Origin: Macropodus opercularis
Lineage: Eukaryota; Chordata; Actinopteri; Anabantiformes; Osphronemidae
Direction: 5' to 3'
DNA: 64,000 bases
Assembly: GCA_030770545.1 (NCBI GenBank)
Contig: CM061104.1
Location: forward strand, 14,331,001 to 14,395,000
Under the pieces are notes generated by a model. The model saw only the letters and a list, made by a program, of their open reading frames with translations, was not told the DNA's origin and did no database searches. Of this stretch, positions 46,998 to 59,230 are shown piece after piece. How positions within the stretch are numbered: the first letter of the stretch is position 1; each line of letters begins with the position of its first letter. Both the position numbers and the translations under genes were made by a program.

Positions 46998-49900
46998 TTA
47001 GTTTGAAAAATGCATCTCTTTAGAGTCTGATATAGGCCCATTTCTTATCGTGTCTTCAGCTGATGTTTCAGACTCTGTGTTGGCTGTTGAGCTGTATTCC
47101 TTCATAGACTTTGCATTCACCTCTGAAGTTACATTGTCATATTTCCCCTCACTACTTTGTGGGATCTCACCATCTCCTCCTCTCTCCATTCTGCCTTCTC
47201 TTAAGCTGCTCCTACTGACCTCAATTATTACAATTTCCTCTCCACTTCCCAGCCGAAATATGCTTTCCATGGCTCCTTCACTCCCAGTAACACTACCACG
47301 GGCAGCAGAGCAATGTTCCCCCTCTCCCGCCATCATTTCCCCATCACCTTCTATCAGAGCGATCATCTGCATGCCCTCCTCAGTTGTCTGCTCCATTTTG
47401 GCTTCACCCCCCAGTTCAAACACCACCTCCCGTCCATCTAGTGGAACCAAACCTTGGGTCTGTGTACAAGAAAGCTGCAGACTGTTGTCCTGCCCTTGGC
47501 TGAATGTAGCACTGGATGAGCCACTGTCCTGTGCCTCAGTGTGGAAGTGCAGAACGTAGGACTCCTCCTGGCTGCTTTCCTCTCCTACATGGCTCTCACT
47601 CTGCTTTTCTCCACTCCAGTCACGTAGAAGTGACATCATGCCTCCTTTCTCTGCCCCCTGTTCTCCGTCACCTTGCCCATCGGTCTTAAACTGAAACACA
47701 AGCGACTTTCTTTCTCCACCCATACCTCCACTGACTGCGTCTGCTGATGAATCCCCTTCAAAATGCAACACATACGACTCCCCACCCTCCTCGATATTTA
47801 TGCCCTCCTTTGACTGGCCGTCATTATTAAAACATAACACAAACTGTTTCCCCGTAGTGGTCTCCCCTGTTTTGATTTCCCCCACATTGGTATGAGGTAT
47901 CATGCCCTGAGTGGCCAAAACAGGAGTGGAACCGGATGCTGTGGCTACTGTGGGAGCTGGTGTAACCATGGTAACAGTCGGTGGTGGTCCTGAGCTGTCC
48001 ACTGTCGGGACTACTCTTATAGAGTCAGATGAAAGAGTCTGAACTGCAATGCAAGATGTCGATAGGGGGCATAAAGAAGCGGTGGACACAGATGATGGCG
48101 ATGACTCTCTGGTGGTGTTCGCAGCAGTAATATCCCGTGTGTTACTGTGTGTTACGTTCGAATTTACTGCCACATGCCCACCAGTAGTCTGACTGAGTGG
48201 AACTGCTGCTGCAGACGTCTGCAGAGCAACCTTTGGCTTGCGTCCCCGCCTGCCACGAGCCGTCCGTGTGCTTTTCCCTAATATGGGCTTAGTGAGAAGG
48301 GAGTTGGTTGAGAGGGTGTGTGTTGGTGTGGCAACAGGACTGCTTGCATTGTTATTGTTGTTGGTTATTATGATCCTAGCCTGTTGTTGTTGCTGTGATA
48401 CAGTTGTTTGGTTTAGGACTGGCTGGAGTGCTTGGATAGTCTGAAGCACAGGTAGAGTCTGAGGCTCCGGAGCTGGTGGTGAGTTGTTTGTTGTGGGAAC
48501 GAGAATCAAGCTTGACTGGCTGCCGTTGCTGGATGGACACTGCAGGAGGAGGAAGTTCTGGGGCTGGGAGGGAGGTGGTGGGGGTGGAGGAGGAGGTGGA
48601 GGGGCAGGTGTAGGGGATGACAGAGGAATGAGCTGCAGGCCACTGGCTGTTTGAATCATAAAGTAGTTCTGAGAAGTGTTTGGAGGGATATTAAGTGCTG
48701 GTTGGGAGACAATCAGACTGCCATTGTTTCCTGAGGCTTCCAGGGTGATGGGGTTGAGTAAGGTTGTGGTGGTTGTTACGCCTCCAACACTGGCTTTCAC
48801 AGCAACGCCATCTTTACTTTCACCACCAGGGCAGGGCACAGAAACACCACTGCCATGGGTACGAATGTGCCTCTGCAAGTAGGAGTGCATGACAAACTCC
48901 TTGGAGCAGTACGGGCATTTGAAGTCCTTGCGTGTGGAATGCGTGCGAAGATGGAGCTGAAGGTTGGAGGAGTGTGTGAAGCTCTTATTGCAGTGTGTAC
49001 ACTGGAAGGGCCTCTCACCAGAATGGGTACGCTCATGCTGCGCTCAGACAGACAACAAGAGAAGAAAACAGTTAAACAAAAGACGATTACATTTAATACA
49101 TACAACGATAACATTTGCACATGTCCACAGCTTTGTCTGCTGCACTGACCTGTTTAAGGTTTGATGTCTGGGAGAAAGACTTAGAGCAAATGGAGCAGAT
49201 ATGAGGCCGCAGTCCAGAGTGCATCTGACTGTGTCTACGCAGGCAGCTGGTGTTCTTGAAGGACTTGCCGCACTCCTTACACACATATGGCCGCTCACCT
49301 GTGTGCTGCCGTAAGTGGTACTGGTAGTGAGAACTCCATTTGAAAGTGAGAGGGCAGTGAGGGCACTGGAATGCCCGTACGCCTGTGTGTACCTAGGTAA
49401 ATAAATGAAGAAATGTTATTACATTCACATTAGTAAACATGAAGTGCAATAGAAAAATGAAACATTAAAGGATCATTAAACCTGAAGAACTGTGTGATTC
49501 TAACTGCAAAGTGTCGTATTGTGTTGAAAGGATTTGCGCAGATCTGCAGGGGTGTGTGCTATGCAGCAGAACCACAATCCACAGTGGTCTAAATGATGAA
49601 AATCAGCCCCATAACATGAAGCTCCCATTTGGAAACTTCATTCAATCACGTATACATTTATTGCAGGAGGAGGCAAGCCTTACCCTCTGATGGATGGAAA
49701 GCAGTGACGACCTCTTGAAGCTCTTTCCACACTCTGTGCAGCGGTAGGGCCTTTCCCCAGTGTGATCCCTCATGTGGTACTTTAGGCCTGATGAACCTTT
49801 GAAGGCTTTTCCGCATTCTGAACAACGATACGGTCTCTCTGCATAAGGGTGCAAAACTGTGTCAAATAATATAATTGCCTGTGCACATATCAGACTTCCT

Positions 49901-52653
49901 GTAGTTATCTGTCTGTTGTCATTACCTCCAGCAGGCGTGCTCTTGCTGGCTACTGTCTTTTTGGGTACTTTGGTTGGTTTGGCTGGCTGTTCCTCTTGCT
50001 CCTCACCAGTGGTAATAATGTCAACATGGATCTCTGTCTGGCCTTCCTGCTGATTGTCAGCGTGATTGGGAGAGGAGGGCAGGGGAAGAGACAGGGAAAG
50101 GGAAGGAGGGCACACTATCTCTGCTTCAGCCTCTGCCAGAAGACGCTGCTCAGGGGTGTGGGAGTGTTGGTGGGTGAGGAGTGACGAGAGAAGAGGGAAA
50201 GAGCGATCGCAGGCAGAGCAGCTGAACTGGGAGCGAGACTGGGGTGATAGAGAGTGCATCTGGACAAAAAAAGGGGAGCATAGGTCTAGCATCAGCTGTT
50301 TTACTCTTGATACTTGGTATAAAGTGCTGTCTTTACCATGCAGAGTTAGTAGTAGTCATTCTCACCAGTGACACATGTCTATTGAGGCCTCCATTGGTCT
50401 TGAAGGTCTTATTGCAGTAGCCACATGACAGCCCTGCCCATGTGGTTCTGGCCTCTGGCTGAACAGTTTCAGAGCTCTGAGTCACCTCAGTGAAGCTTTG
50501 CAGCAAGTCAAACTGGGCCTGGGTGGTGCCCACATTCTGAGGACAAACCAAAGGAAGTTATACACATTAAAAACACACATCTTCAGATTGAACTCCCTGA
50601 CTTTATAGGAATTTTTTTATATCAACAAATATAAACACTATATATGACCTTTGTATCTAACAAAGAGGGTTTTTTGCTCTTCTGTTCTCGTTATCACTTG
50701 CTATCACTTACTGCATTGTTGCCATCTGTTCCCTCGGTGAGTCCAAGGAGCACTTCTGCTGTGTGACCATTTTCAGTCACTGTGGTGGTCTCCACCACCT
50801 CCTCAAAATCAGCCAGCAGGTGTCCAGCTCCCACCAGCCCATCCCCAACCTCCATTCCTGCGCCAGGGTCAGTGTCTGCACCGGTTCCAGGAACCTCTGG
50901 GGCCATGTGGATGGCCTGGTGCTCCTCCAGCTCTGCCTGTGTACCAAAGGTGTGGCTGCAGCTGCCACAACTGTACAGCAGAACACTGGCCCCAGTGTCT
51001 GTGCTCAGGTGAACTTCTGTCCCAATAGCTCTAGATGTACACACACCATCTCCAGACGATGTAAGCGTGAGCTGGGGGAGAAGGCCTGGATTCTGACTGG
51101 AGGAGGTTGTTGACAGAAATACTTCTTCCATCCCCACCCCCACTCCATCAGTTCCTTCCTGGCTTACAAACCCCACCATGTCCGACAACATGGATGATGT
51201 CACTTCCTCTGTCCCTACAACTACTTCCACTACCTCATTCCCTTTCCTTGTATCTTCTCTCCTTTTTCCTTCCTTTCCTCCTGTGTTGAGGTTGGAGTGC
51301 GAGTTCTTGTGTAAGGCCAGGTTTGAAGAATGTGTAAAGCTTCGTCCACACTCACCACAAATGTAGGGCTTCTCACCTGTATGTATCCTCATATGCTGCC
51401 TTAGGTTGGTAGACTGAGTGAAGGATTTGTTACACACCGAACATGTGTAAGGCTTCAGACCAAGATGGACGTTCTTGTGTCGCCGTAGACTGCTTGAGTT
51501 TTTGAAAGCTTTGGGGCATGTATCGCAGGGGTATGGGCACTCTCCAGTGTGCTGGCGCAGGTGATACTGGTAGTGAGAGCTCCATTTAAAGGTCAAGGGG
51601 CAGTAGGGGCACAAGAACGTCCGTACTCCAGTGTGGACACTTTGATGTACCTGTGGACAGACAGGAACAGTGATATGAAATCATTTTTACTTTCCTTTTC
51701 TATAAAACAACAGAGTTTGACCTCTCACCTGCAGCAGAGACGAACGCTTGAAGGCTTTACCACAGTCTTGACATTTGTAGGGCTTCTCCCCTGAATGAGA
51801 CCTGCAAACGAAAGTAATTATTTAATCAGACACTACAATTATTGTGTATAATCCATCAACATCACCGACATGCTGGTATAGTTTATGGATAGTAATTTGC
51901 TGCCCTAAGTTTCCCGTTATGTTGAAAATGGGCAGCTTCAATAAATTACAAGAAAGTGGAGCCACTCTTTAGATATATTCTTATATTGCCCTCAGTCAGA
52001 ATACTTGCTTCATTTTAGTCTATAAAATTAAGGTAAGTATTACAGCTACACTACATATCTATTACAAGGTTATTGTTTTGTTAGCAGGTTTCAGTATTAT
52101 TGGTGTGTACCGTTGGTGGTAGAGGAGAGCAGAGGAGCCCTTGAAGGCCTTGGGGCAGAGGTTGCATCGGTAAGGTCTCTCATTGTTGTGGCTCCGCTGG
52201 TGGTGAGTGAGCCTGGATGACCACCTGAAGCTCTTGCCGCAGTCCATACACTGGAAGGGATGGTCTAACTGCTCGGCCTGCTGCGCTTGGCCCGACACAG
52301 ATGACGATACCACGTCCAAAACCACCTCTTCTCCTCCCACTACTACCCCCTTGTCTCCATCCACTAGCTCTCCTCTGTCCCTGTCCTCCTCTACATCCTC
52401 TCCTGAGCCCAGGAGGGATGGGAAAGGAGAGAGTGAGGCGGTGGACTGATGCGGTAAGAGTTCTGCTTGGACCACCAATGCCACAGAGTTAGCCATCACC
52501 AGGTGATACTGGTGGCAGATCAGGGTTTTCCTAAAAGACAGGTGTGGGCCGGTTTTGCTGCAGTATCATGACTTTTCCTTTCACCTTTCCTTTGTTCATG
52601 TTCTCTTCTGTGTATATGATGAATTCTTCCCCTGTGGAAACATCTGCTGTCAT
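46998..52653 (-). CDS. znf628: Zinc finger protein 628 (17 C2H2 fingers)
   Basis: Nine exons join in frame to 1473 residues: 52653-52585, 52508-52111, 51801-51729, 51650-50712, 50536-50366, 50259-49926, 49838-49684, 49392-49150 and 49037-46998. I count 17 C2H2 fingers, several built across exon junctions. They fall in two parallel blocks: KAFKGSSALLYHQR, KAFKRSSLLQVHQSVHTG, LTFKWSSHYQYHLRQHTG, KNSSSLRRH, SFTQSTNLRQH and SFTHSSNL in exons 2-4, mirrored in exons 7-9. Human ZNF628 has the same doubled layout. The 510-residue tail is polyproline, Gln/Thr-rich, then acidic with recurrent ESYVLHF-type motifs, and suits a transcriptional activation region. ZNF628 is nuclear and acts in germ cells in mouse. 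The first exon is tentative: it needs a 76-nt intron; otherwise translation starts at 52496 (MANSVALVVQ). Confidence 0.9.
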
Positions 52654-53490
52654 CCAAGCAGACAGCTCAGGACAGATCTGACAAGATAAATAAATGCATT
52701 ATTATAATTTGGTAACTTCTCAGGTAAGACTGTCCCCTTTAAATTCCTCCTCCTACCTCCATCCCTCCCTCCTGTCTGCTGCCAGTACCCCCCTCCCTGC
52801 TTACTCCCGGCCGTCAGTCCGGTCTGTCCGTCCCGCAGTGCGGGGCATTCAGGCAACACGCATAGTGGCTAAAGCTAAGTAAAGACAAAGCTGCTTTTTA
52901 AGTGTATCCTAAAGCAGCTCTGCAAACCCACAGCAACGACAAACAGCAGCATCTACTAGAGCAGTTATTGGCCTGCAGTATAAAGCTACTGTAATGTAGA
53001 CATCGTCAATGCGCAATAGCTTCGTTAGATGTTCGCTAAGGACGCATTTACCCAGTACTCACCGCGCATCTTTAGCTCATCTTAAAGTTATACGGTTGAT
53101 ATCATGAAAAGCGACTGGGTACCGCAGTGCTAATCCACACAACCTTAACAATAAACACAGCGCAAACTAACAGCAGTTCTCCACCCGATGATGCCTTCCA
53201 AGAACAGCGACGCTGATTGGCTGCTGGCTACCACTGATCAGAGACTACTATTGGCCAACAGTTTCAACAGACAAGTTGACGTTTAAAGATCACTTTAAAA
53301 TATGTATCCTTTCTTAATTAGCGTAAAAACGCGTCAGTCATATCATTTATAACATGAACACAACTTAATTAATTAACGACTGCTCACAATGATTTTTAAA
53401 AACATTGTTAACCGCGGCGCGATGCATTCTGGGTAGTGTAGTAGTTGCATGTGTCCGGCCAACATCGCACCGAGAATGAGAAAGATGCTC
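52654..53490 (-). promoter_or_regulatory. znf628 promoter and leader
   Basis: A strong acceptor (TTATTTATCTTGTCAG, exon from about 52680) precedes the first coding exon, so a non-coding exon lies upstream, probably near 52750-53150. Inverted CCAAT boxes (GATTGG near 53216, TATTGG near 53251) and a minus-strand ACTACCCAGAATGC near 53432, resembling a ZNF143/Staf site, mark the core promoter. The il11 transcript ends right beside it. Confidence 0.5.
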
Positions 53491-54864
53491 AAATCTGTTG
53501 TGCACATTGTTTTATTTATTTCACCAAGGCACGTATTTCACATTGTAGCCAATCAGTGTGTGGAAGAGGCATCTTGATGTTAAGACAATAATTTAAACAC
53601 GATGGTATAATAAGAAATAAGGATACAAATTGTATAAAAGTACAAAAAAGATAGGAGACTTGCTCCGCTGCAACACAAAATAAATAGTTCACCAAGTTAC
53701 TTAAATAAATAGTCAATACTGTAACAAATACTAGAATAGGAATTGACAAAAAATATAGTGAGAAAATAGATAAAGTAGCCTACATTATATTATAGAAAAC
53801 AACGTAACACACAAAGCACTGTATATAACAATTTACATTCTTGTACATTTATGTACAACTGTACAGAACATAGTGTCACAATACATAGTATTTTAAGGCT
53901 TTGGGTGTCTAACTAAAAAGAAATAAAAAATAAAAAACTCTTACCCAAAGCACAAGTTTAGAATCAGCCATCTCACTCAGCCAAGAGGCTAATCCTAACA
54001 AGTGTGTGCAAAGAATCTAATTATGTCAGTGCTCAGCAACAGGGCATGTTTATATAATTTTACCACAGCGTGAAATACGCATCCTCATGCTCAACGCTAA
54101 AGCAGGCATTGACAACAGGAGCTCTGTCTGTGGTGTTAGTTTTCTTCCACTCCTATTTCCATCTACAAAGAAATGCATTTCATTCACCATCAGCTGATTT
54201 GTCAATATGTGGCCCATTGAACAGGTTTTAAAGATGATATTGAGATGTTTTGAAATGTTTATCTTAGGGCAATGTGAGTGAGAGTTTGTAAAAAACATGA
54301 CTATCTCTAATGGATGCTACATCTACTGGAAGAATTATTGGCTGAAGAAATACACAAACGTACACAAAATAAATGAAGTTAGTTTTAACAGAAGTCATTA
54401 TCAGAGCTATAGGTTCAGGAAGTGCTACTGTCTTTTTTTATATATCAGTGAGACACAAGATAAAAGGAAAGATTACAGAGACATGGGCAAATAAATTCAC
54501 GTTAATACAGAAATAAAGAAAGGAGCGATACGTTAAAACTTCAAATAAATAAAATTAAATAAATTACCAACAGTCAATAAATAAATAAATACATAAATAA
54601 CATGGACATGAACAAGGCCTTTAGGAGAGAGTTTAGAGAATTATGATCATAGATAAAATGACAGTTTGCTGTAATGGGAATCTTGATAGTCAGAATTGGC
54701 TGCAGCGTAAAGCATCCTCACACAACACACATGCCTCTGGCTGATGTTTGGGCCTCATGAGGGATGCTACTGGCTACAGTGCAGACTGACATGGTCCTAA
54801 TTCCCTTTGGCTGATACAGGACTCATTTATCCTTTCAGCTCTGCCACCGTAGAGCTGTGGATCA
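53491..54864 (-). other. il11 3'UTR
   Basis: Minus-strand AATAAA signals overlap at 53511-53520 (TTTATTTATT on plus), giving a 3'UTR of about 1.35 kb. It is AT-rich and carries an AU-rich element, listed separately. No coding signal. Confidence 0.6.
54546..54598 (-). promoter_or_regulatory. AU-rich decay element in il11 3'UTR
   Basis: On the transcribed strand this stretch holds seven AUUUA pentamers in 53 nt, three of them overlapping (TATTTATTTATTTATTG). Clusters like this bind TTP and HuR and make cytokine mRNAs short-lived (class II ARE), which fits il11. It starts about 270 nt after the stop codon. Confidence 0.75.
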
Positions 54865-57800
54865 TCATTGTACTGCAGTAACAGTAACTTTGGGCTTGAG
54901 GCTGATGAAGGCTCTGTACGCCCAATCACAGAAGAGCTTGAAGTGCTGAAGAAGCTCGTGGCTGGACTGCAGGACATCAAACTGATGGGGGAGGTGAGGG
55001 GGCAGAGAAGGGGTCACCGGGGTCAACCTTGGTGCTTCAACCTTCACAGTCTTCATCTGTGGAAGAAAAGACAAGGAGACAAAAACATTAGACAAAAAGT
55101 CTCGTAGTCACCGTAATTAAAAGTGACAGGAAATTAAATCTCCGTACCTGGCGGTGTAGAAGGCTAAGCAGAGATTTAATTTCCCTGATCATCTCCACCA
55201 GCTTGGGTACTGCAGGGTGGTGGTGCTTCCTGGAAACCCTGTTGAGCCACTCAAAGTGGTGCTCATACAGCTTCAGGTCAGAGTGCAGCTGGGAGAGTGT
55301 GGGCTTCAGCTGGAAACAGCACACACGTACGTTAGAGACTTAGCATGGGTGTGGCCAGACGTAACTGTGGCTGGGAATAGACCGGCCCCTCTCCCTTCAC
55401 CAGTACACAGTCACACGCGCATACATTATCAGAGCATTACCTCAAGATTGTTGAGGTCATTGGCTGATCTGTTGCTCATTTCTGGCAGAGACCCGAACCT
55501 GTGGGGCACCACGGGTTCAAACGCATGGTCCTTCTGAAAGAGAACACAAGAAACAGAGCAGCCCGTTAGTAATTTGCATCACTGCAATTTTATTCAGCAC
55601 CAGTCATGGCAACATGAGGAACGTATTAGTCCAGCACCTTGATTGGGTGACTGTTTTGGTGTGCTAAGAGACAGTAGCTCTCACTGAGGGGACTGTGGTT
55701 GATCGGGTCAATGTGAGTTCACCCACATTCAACCTCTCCAAATGTCAACAATAAGAGCAAATGACCTGAAGCCACAGGATGTTTTCTACAGGGAGTGAGG
55801 ATAACAACATATGCAGTGACTAAGAAAGCTCCAAGTGGGACAGACAACACAGAGCAGTAGGGAAACTCCAGGGTCACAACTATAAAAAGACAGAATGACG
55901 CAGTGCTGCTGCCCAGCAAGCGTTGTGTTGTAAACTACATCCAGACAGCACATGTAGGTCCCCTAGTGGCCAGCAGAGGGGGCTAAACAACCTGGCTGCA
56001 GGTTTGTGGAATTCTACTTTCTGAAGGCAGCTGCGCTAATAAGTAGTTCAATTTAGCATTAAAGATGTTGACCTGCTTCGGTAATGAATGGGGACCAAAT
56101 GGATGCGTCTGATGGTGGCATGCGTCATTTCCAATCAGCAAAGGAACATAACAACATTAGGATGATGAGTGCTGAGCAATGTTTTGTGTAAACAGGTTGC
56201 GTGTGCTTTATGCTTCCTCAGCCTGTTATGCTGTTGTTTGCTTCCAGTTGTTTGTGTTGATGTTGATGAATGTGCTGCATTGTCTCGCATGTGTCCCTAT
56301 CAGCCTGTCATAGGGACTCACTTATGTTTGTGGTCCAGTGTTTTGTCTCTGTTGCTTTTGTCCTCTTCCATCCCTTGATTCCCTGCTGTCCTGCTATCTC
56401 TCTCTCTCTCTCTCTCTCTCCCTCTCTCTCCCTCTTTTATACCAGGTGCACAAGCACATGTAACATCATTCGCACACGTGCGCACATGCAGACACACACC
56501 AATAGCTTGTCATCTAGTTGGCTTTCTGATCTCTTCATATCTTGTGGTTTTTACCACATCATCTTTCTCAGCCTTTAATTCTCCCTCTTATCCTCCTTTT
56601 CTTGCTCTCTCCATCGTGACCTCACCCAACAGAACTTAACTTAACTCTTTTGCTTCCTGAATGCAAATGCTGGAATGTGATAAATCTTTTAGATTTTTAT
56701 CAAGTCACTTTGCTGTGGCGACCGAAAGCAAAACACTAAACACCGCACCTACACAAGCATGACTATTTACAGAGCCCACACACAAATGCACACACAGACA
56801 CACACTCGTGTACTACATGTATGCAAAAAACACACACACACAGACTCACTCACATATACACAGTTGCATAGAAAAAACTCTATAGACCTATGTATACATG
56901 CAACACTTCTCAGCATGCTTCTTGACTTTTTGCAGGGACTTTCCATGGATTCATATTCTATTTATCTTTCCTAACTTTGCTCTCTCTTCAGCAGAATTTC
57001 ACACAAAAAAGATTTGACTTTACGTTACTGGACACTTTCTAATATTGGCCACAGTACTGATCGTGTTGGTGCCTTACATCCGGACCCGAGGGCAGACTAC
57101 TGTGGCACAGTCACCTGCAACGCTGTCATGAAACATCAAACAGATACGCTTTCAGGACATTATCTGCTTGCCAAGACTAGAGAGAGTATGTGTCTATTTT
57201 TGATTCTTATCCTTTAACAAAACAGCTTTAAAGTTTTCCATAATGCAAAAATAGAATCTCGACCAGTCATGTGTAACCAGCGATACAGATATGGCCTTGC
57301 TTTCTTTTCACCTGTTCAAACACAGTGTTCATACGCAATCAGAGCCTGGAACTAAATCTTGGCTGCGTCTCAGTTCTGATTTTCCGACCCACGTCCCTGT
57401 CAACAAAACAAGATTCTGGGCCAGAGCTGTCACTGTGGTACGTGCACAAGATTCACATTTCTTGGGTGGAATACAGTCCTCCACCTCCATCCCCAGACTT
57501 CCACAGTCTCGCCACAGAACATAAACATGTTTCTATGTAAACACACATGTAATATAGTTTGCTGTCATTTCAGAGATGCTATGGTTGGCACCTCGGCCTC
57601 AGCTGGATACAAGAACAGTGTTGATGTATAGTATGAAATGTGTCTTGATGGGAGACTGTAAACTCTCTAAACCTGATTGTGATAACTTTGTTTTGTTTTC
57701 CTTCGACCACATCCTGTTTCCCGCGTCATTGTGGCTATAAATTATTATGTTTATCCTACTTCATTCCTTAAGATTGCATATAAATCCCATTGCATGGTCA

Positions 57801-59103
57801 CCAGACTGGATTAAGTACTGTCACCAGTCATGTGACCAGGCAGACCAGGAGGTTGCTGAGTCAGACCTCCCCTCCCACTAGGGTCCAGCGTGGATTAAAA
57901 GTGAGATCACTCAGTGAAATCTCCCCGAGGCTCCTGCTGCCCTGATCTAAGCACACAGATGAAGTCTAGCCAATCTTTTGTCAGTTTAGGTCAGACTGGA
58001 GGTGTGTGCTAAGCTAGCACATGATGCAACTTTATGGTAGTTTAAAAGTATGAGCTCACCTAGCCTGAAGGGCAACATTAGCATCTAATCCACTTAGGGA
58101 AGGGTCAATGATAAGCGTCCTCTTCCTCTCTCACACTAATAATTCAATTAGCATAGAATAGTCAGGGCCTCATTAGTGTCTGATCCAATCGGTAGCTGGG
58201 ATTAGTACTCACTGTCATGACATCTTCACTTACCAGCAGTTCCTGCGTGAGCTTCAATAGGTTTTTGGTCTGATTGGACAGTTTATCCATGTCAGTGGTC
58301 CGCCGCTGTGGTACTGGAGAGCCAGAGGTGAACACAGGCAGCTGGGCCAATAGCAGCGAGAAGAGGAGCGATGAGGAGGAGTCGAGCAGCACTGCAGGGG
58401 TAGAACAAAGCGGAAGCAATTAGTGGACAGGCGCTGTCATCTCAGTATAATGATAGTGACCCCAGGCCACAGCTGTCAGGTCTAGAGGGAGATATTGCAC
58501 CATAATATAAACAATAGCTTCAGACTTGGCAGATTAAACCCTAATCATTTCACTGTCAGAGTCATGTTTTCACAAGCACAATGCAAACCATTAAATGATT
58601 AAAAAACAAGTTTGACACTGAATATCACCGTCACTACTGAACCATAAGCAAAGCAATGAATGCTGCTGATTGTCACACCTGCAACTGGATAGGTGCCGGA
58701 GTTGATGGTATAAATTATGTCGACCAAGCCAAGTCAACTCTCAGACAGTAAGCTCATTCATTCTTTTCCTTTCAAGTTCAAATACAAGCTAGAGTAAGTA
58801 TTAAAAGGGAACCACAGCGGTGTTGAAATGATGAATGCTTGATAATTACAGGTGAACCACAAGAATCGCAGCCAAAATAACACTGCAGCAGCATCTGAGC
58901 TCCCAGTCCTGACTTTTAAAAGTTGTCCAGGCTGCAAATCAGCCAAGGAAAAAAGTCTGGACTCATAAACACAGCGAGGACAGAACAGCTGTTAACCGTC
59001 ATGTTAAATCATACACCGTTAAGAAATAAAACAGAAACTGAAATAAGTGGCACATGAAGTAATAAGGAGTTAAAATATAGTCGTAGCAGTACTTACATTT
59101 CAT
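54865..59103 (-). CDS. il11: Interleukin-11, four-helix cytokine
   Basis: Five exons join in frame to 203 residues: 59103-59097 (ATG AAA T only), 58391-58234, 55533-55441, 55309-55148 and 55056-54865. A signal peptide (MKLLLDSSSSLLFSLLLAQL, cleavage near SGSP) leads the helical bundle: KLSNQTKNLLKLTQELL for helix A, HRFGSLPEMSNRSANDLNNL, LSQLHSDLKLYEHHFEWLNR, then PKLVEMIREIKSLLSLLHRQ and FKLFCDWAYRAFISLKP for helix D. The five-exon layout is that of IL-11. It signals through IL11RA and gp130 in haematopoiesis, fibrosis and fin or heart repair. Fish have il11a and il11b; I do not separate them here. Introns 1 (705 bp) and 2 (2.7 kb) are the long ones. il11 and znf628 are neighbours in the human region as well. 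Confidence 0.9.
55534..58233 (-). other. Large il11 intron 2
   Basis: 2.7 kb of intron. It holds a CT tract (about 56396-56436), CA-rich patches (56476-56500, 56765-56850) and no supportable gene. Confidence 0.6.
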
Positions 59104-59230
59104 ATTGTTTCGGTTCCCAAAAGTAAACAAATGGACAAAAGTAATCGTCTTAATAAAATAACCAAAATATATATATTAAAAATTAATAAATAAATTGAAC
59201 TCCGGAAACGGTCACGTGCTCCGGTGGCTT
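59104..59230 (-). promoter_or_regulatory. il11 promoter
   Basis: A TATA-like TATATATA (59168-59175) lies about 65 bp upstream of the il11 start codon, and a CACGTG E-box (59213-59218) and CCGGAA ETS-type site lie further upstream. A TATA promoter fits an inducible cytokine gene. Confidence 0.45.

Noticed and set aside
47050..47559. 169-codon plus-strand frame
   Set aside because: It is antisense to the long open znf628 last exon and mirrors its composition.
52531..52585. 54-nt intron in znf628 using the CTTTTAG acceptor
   Set aside because: Shorter than usual for fish introns, and the join shifts frame into a stop after 13 codons.
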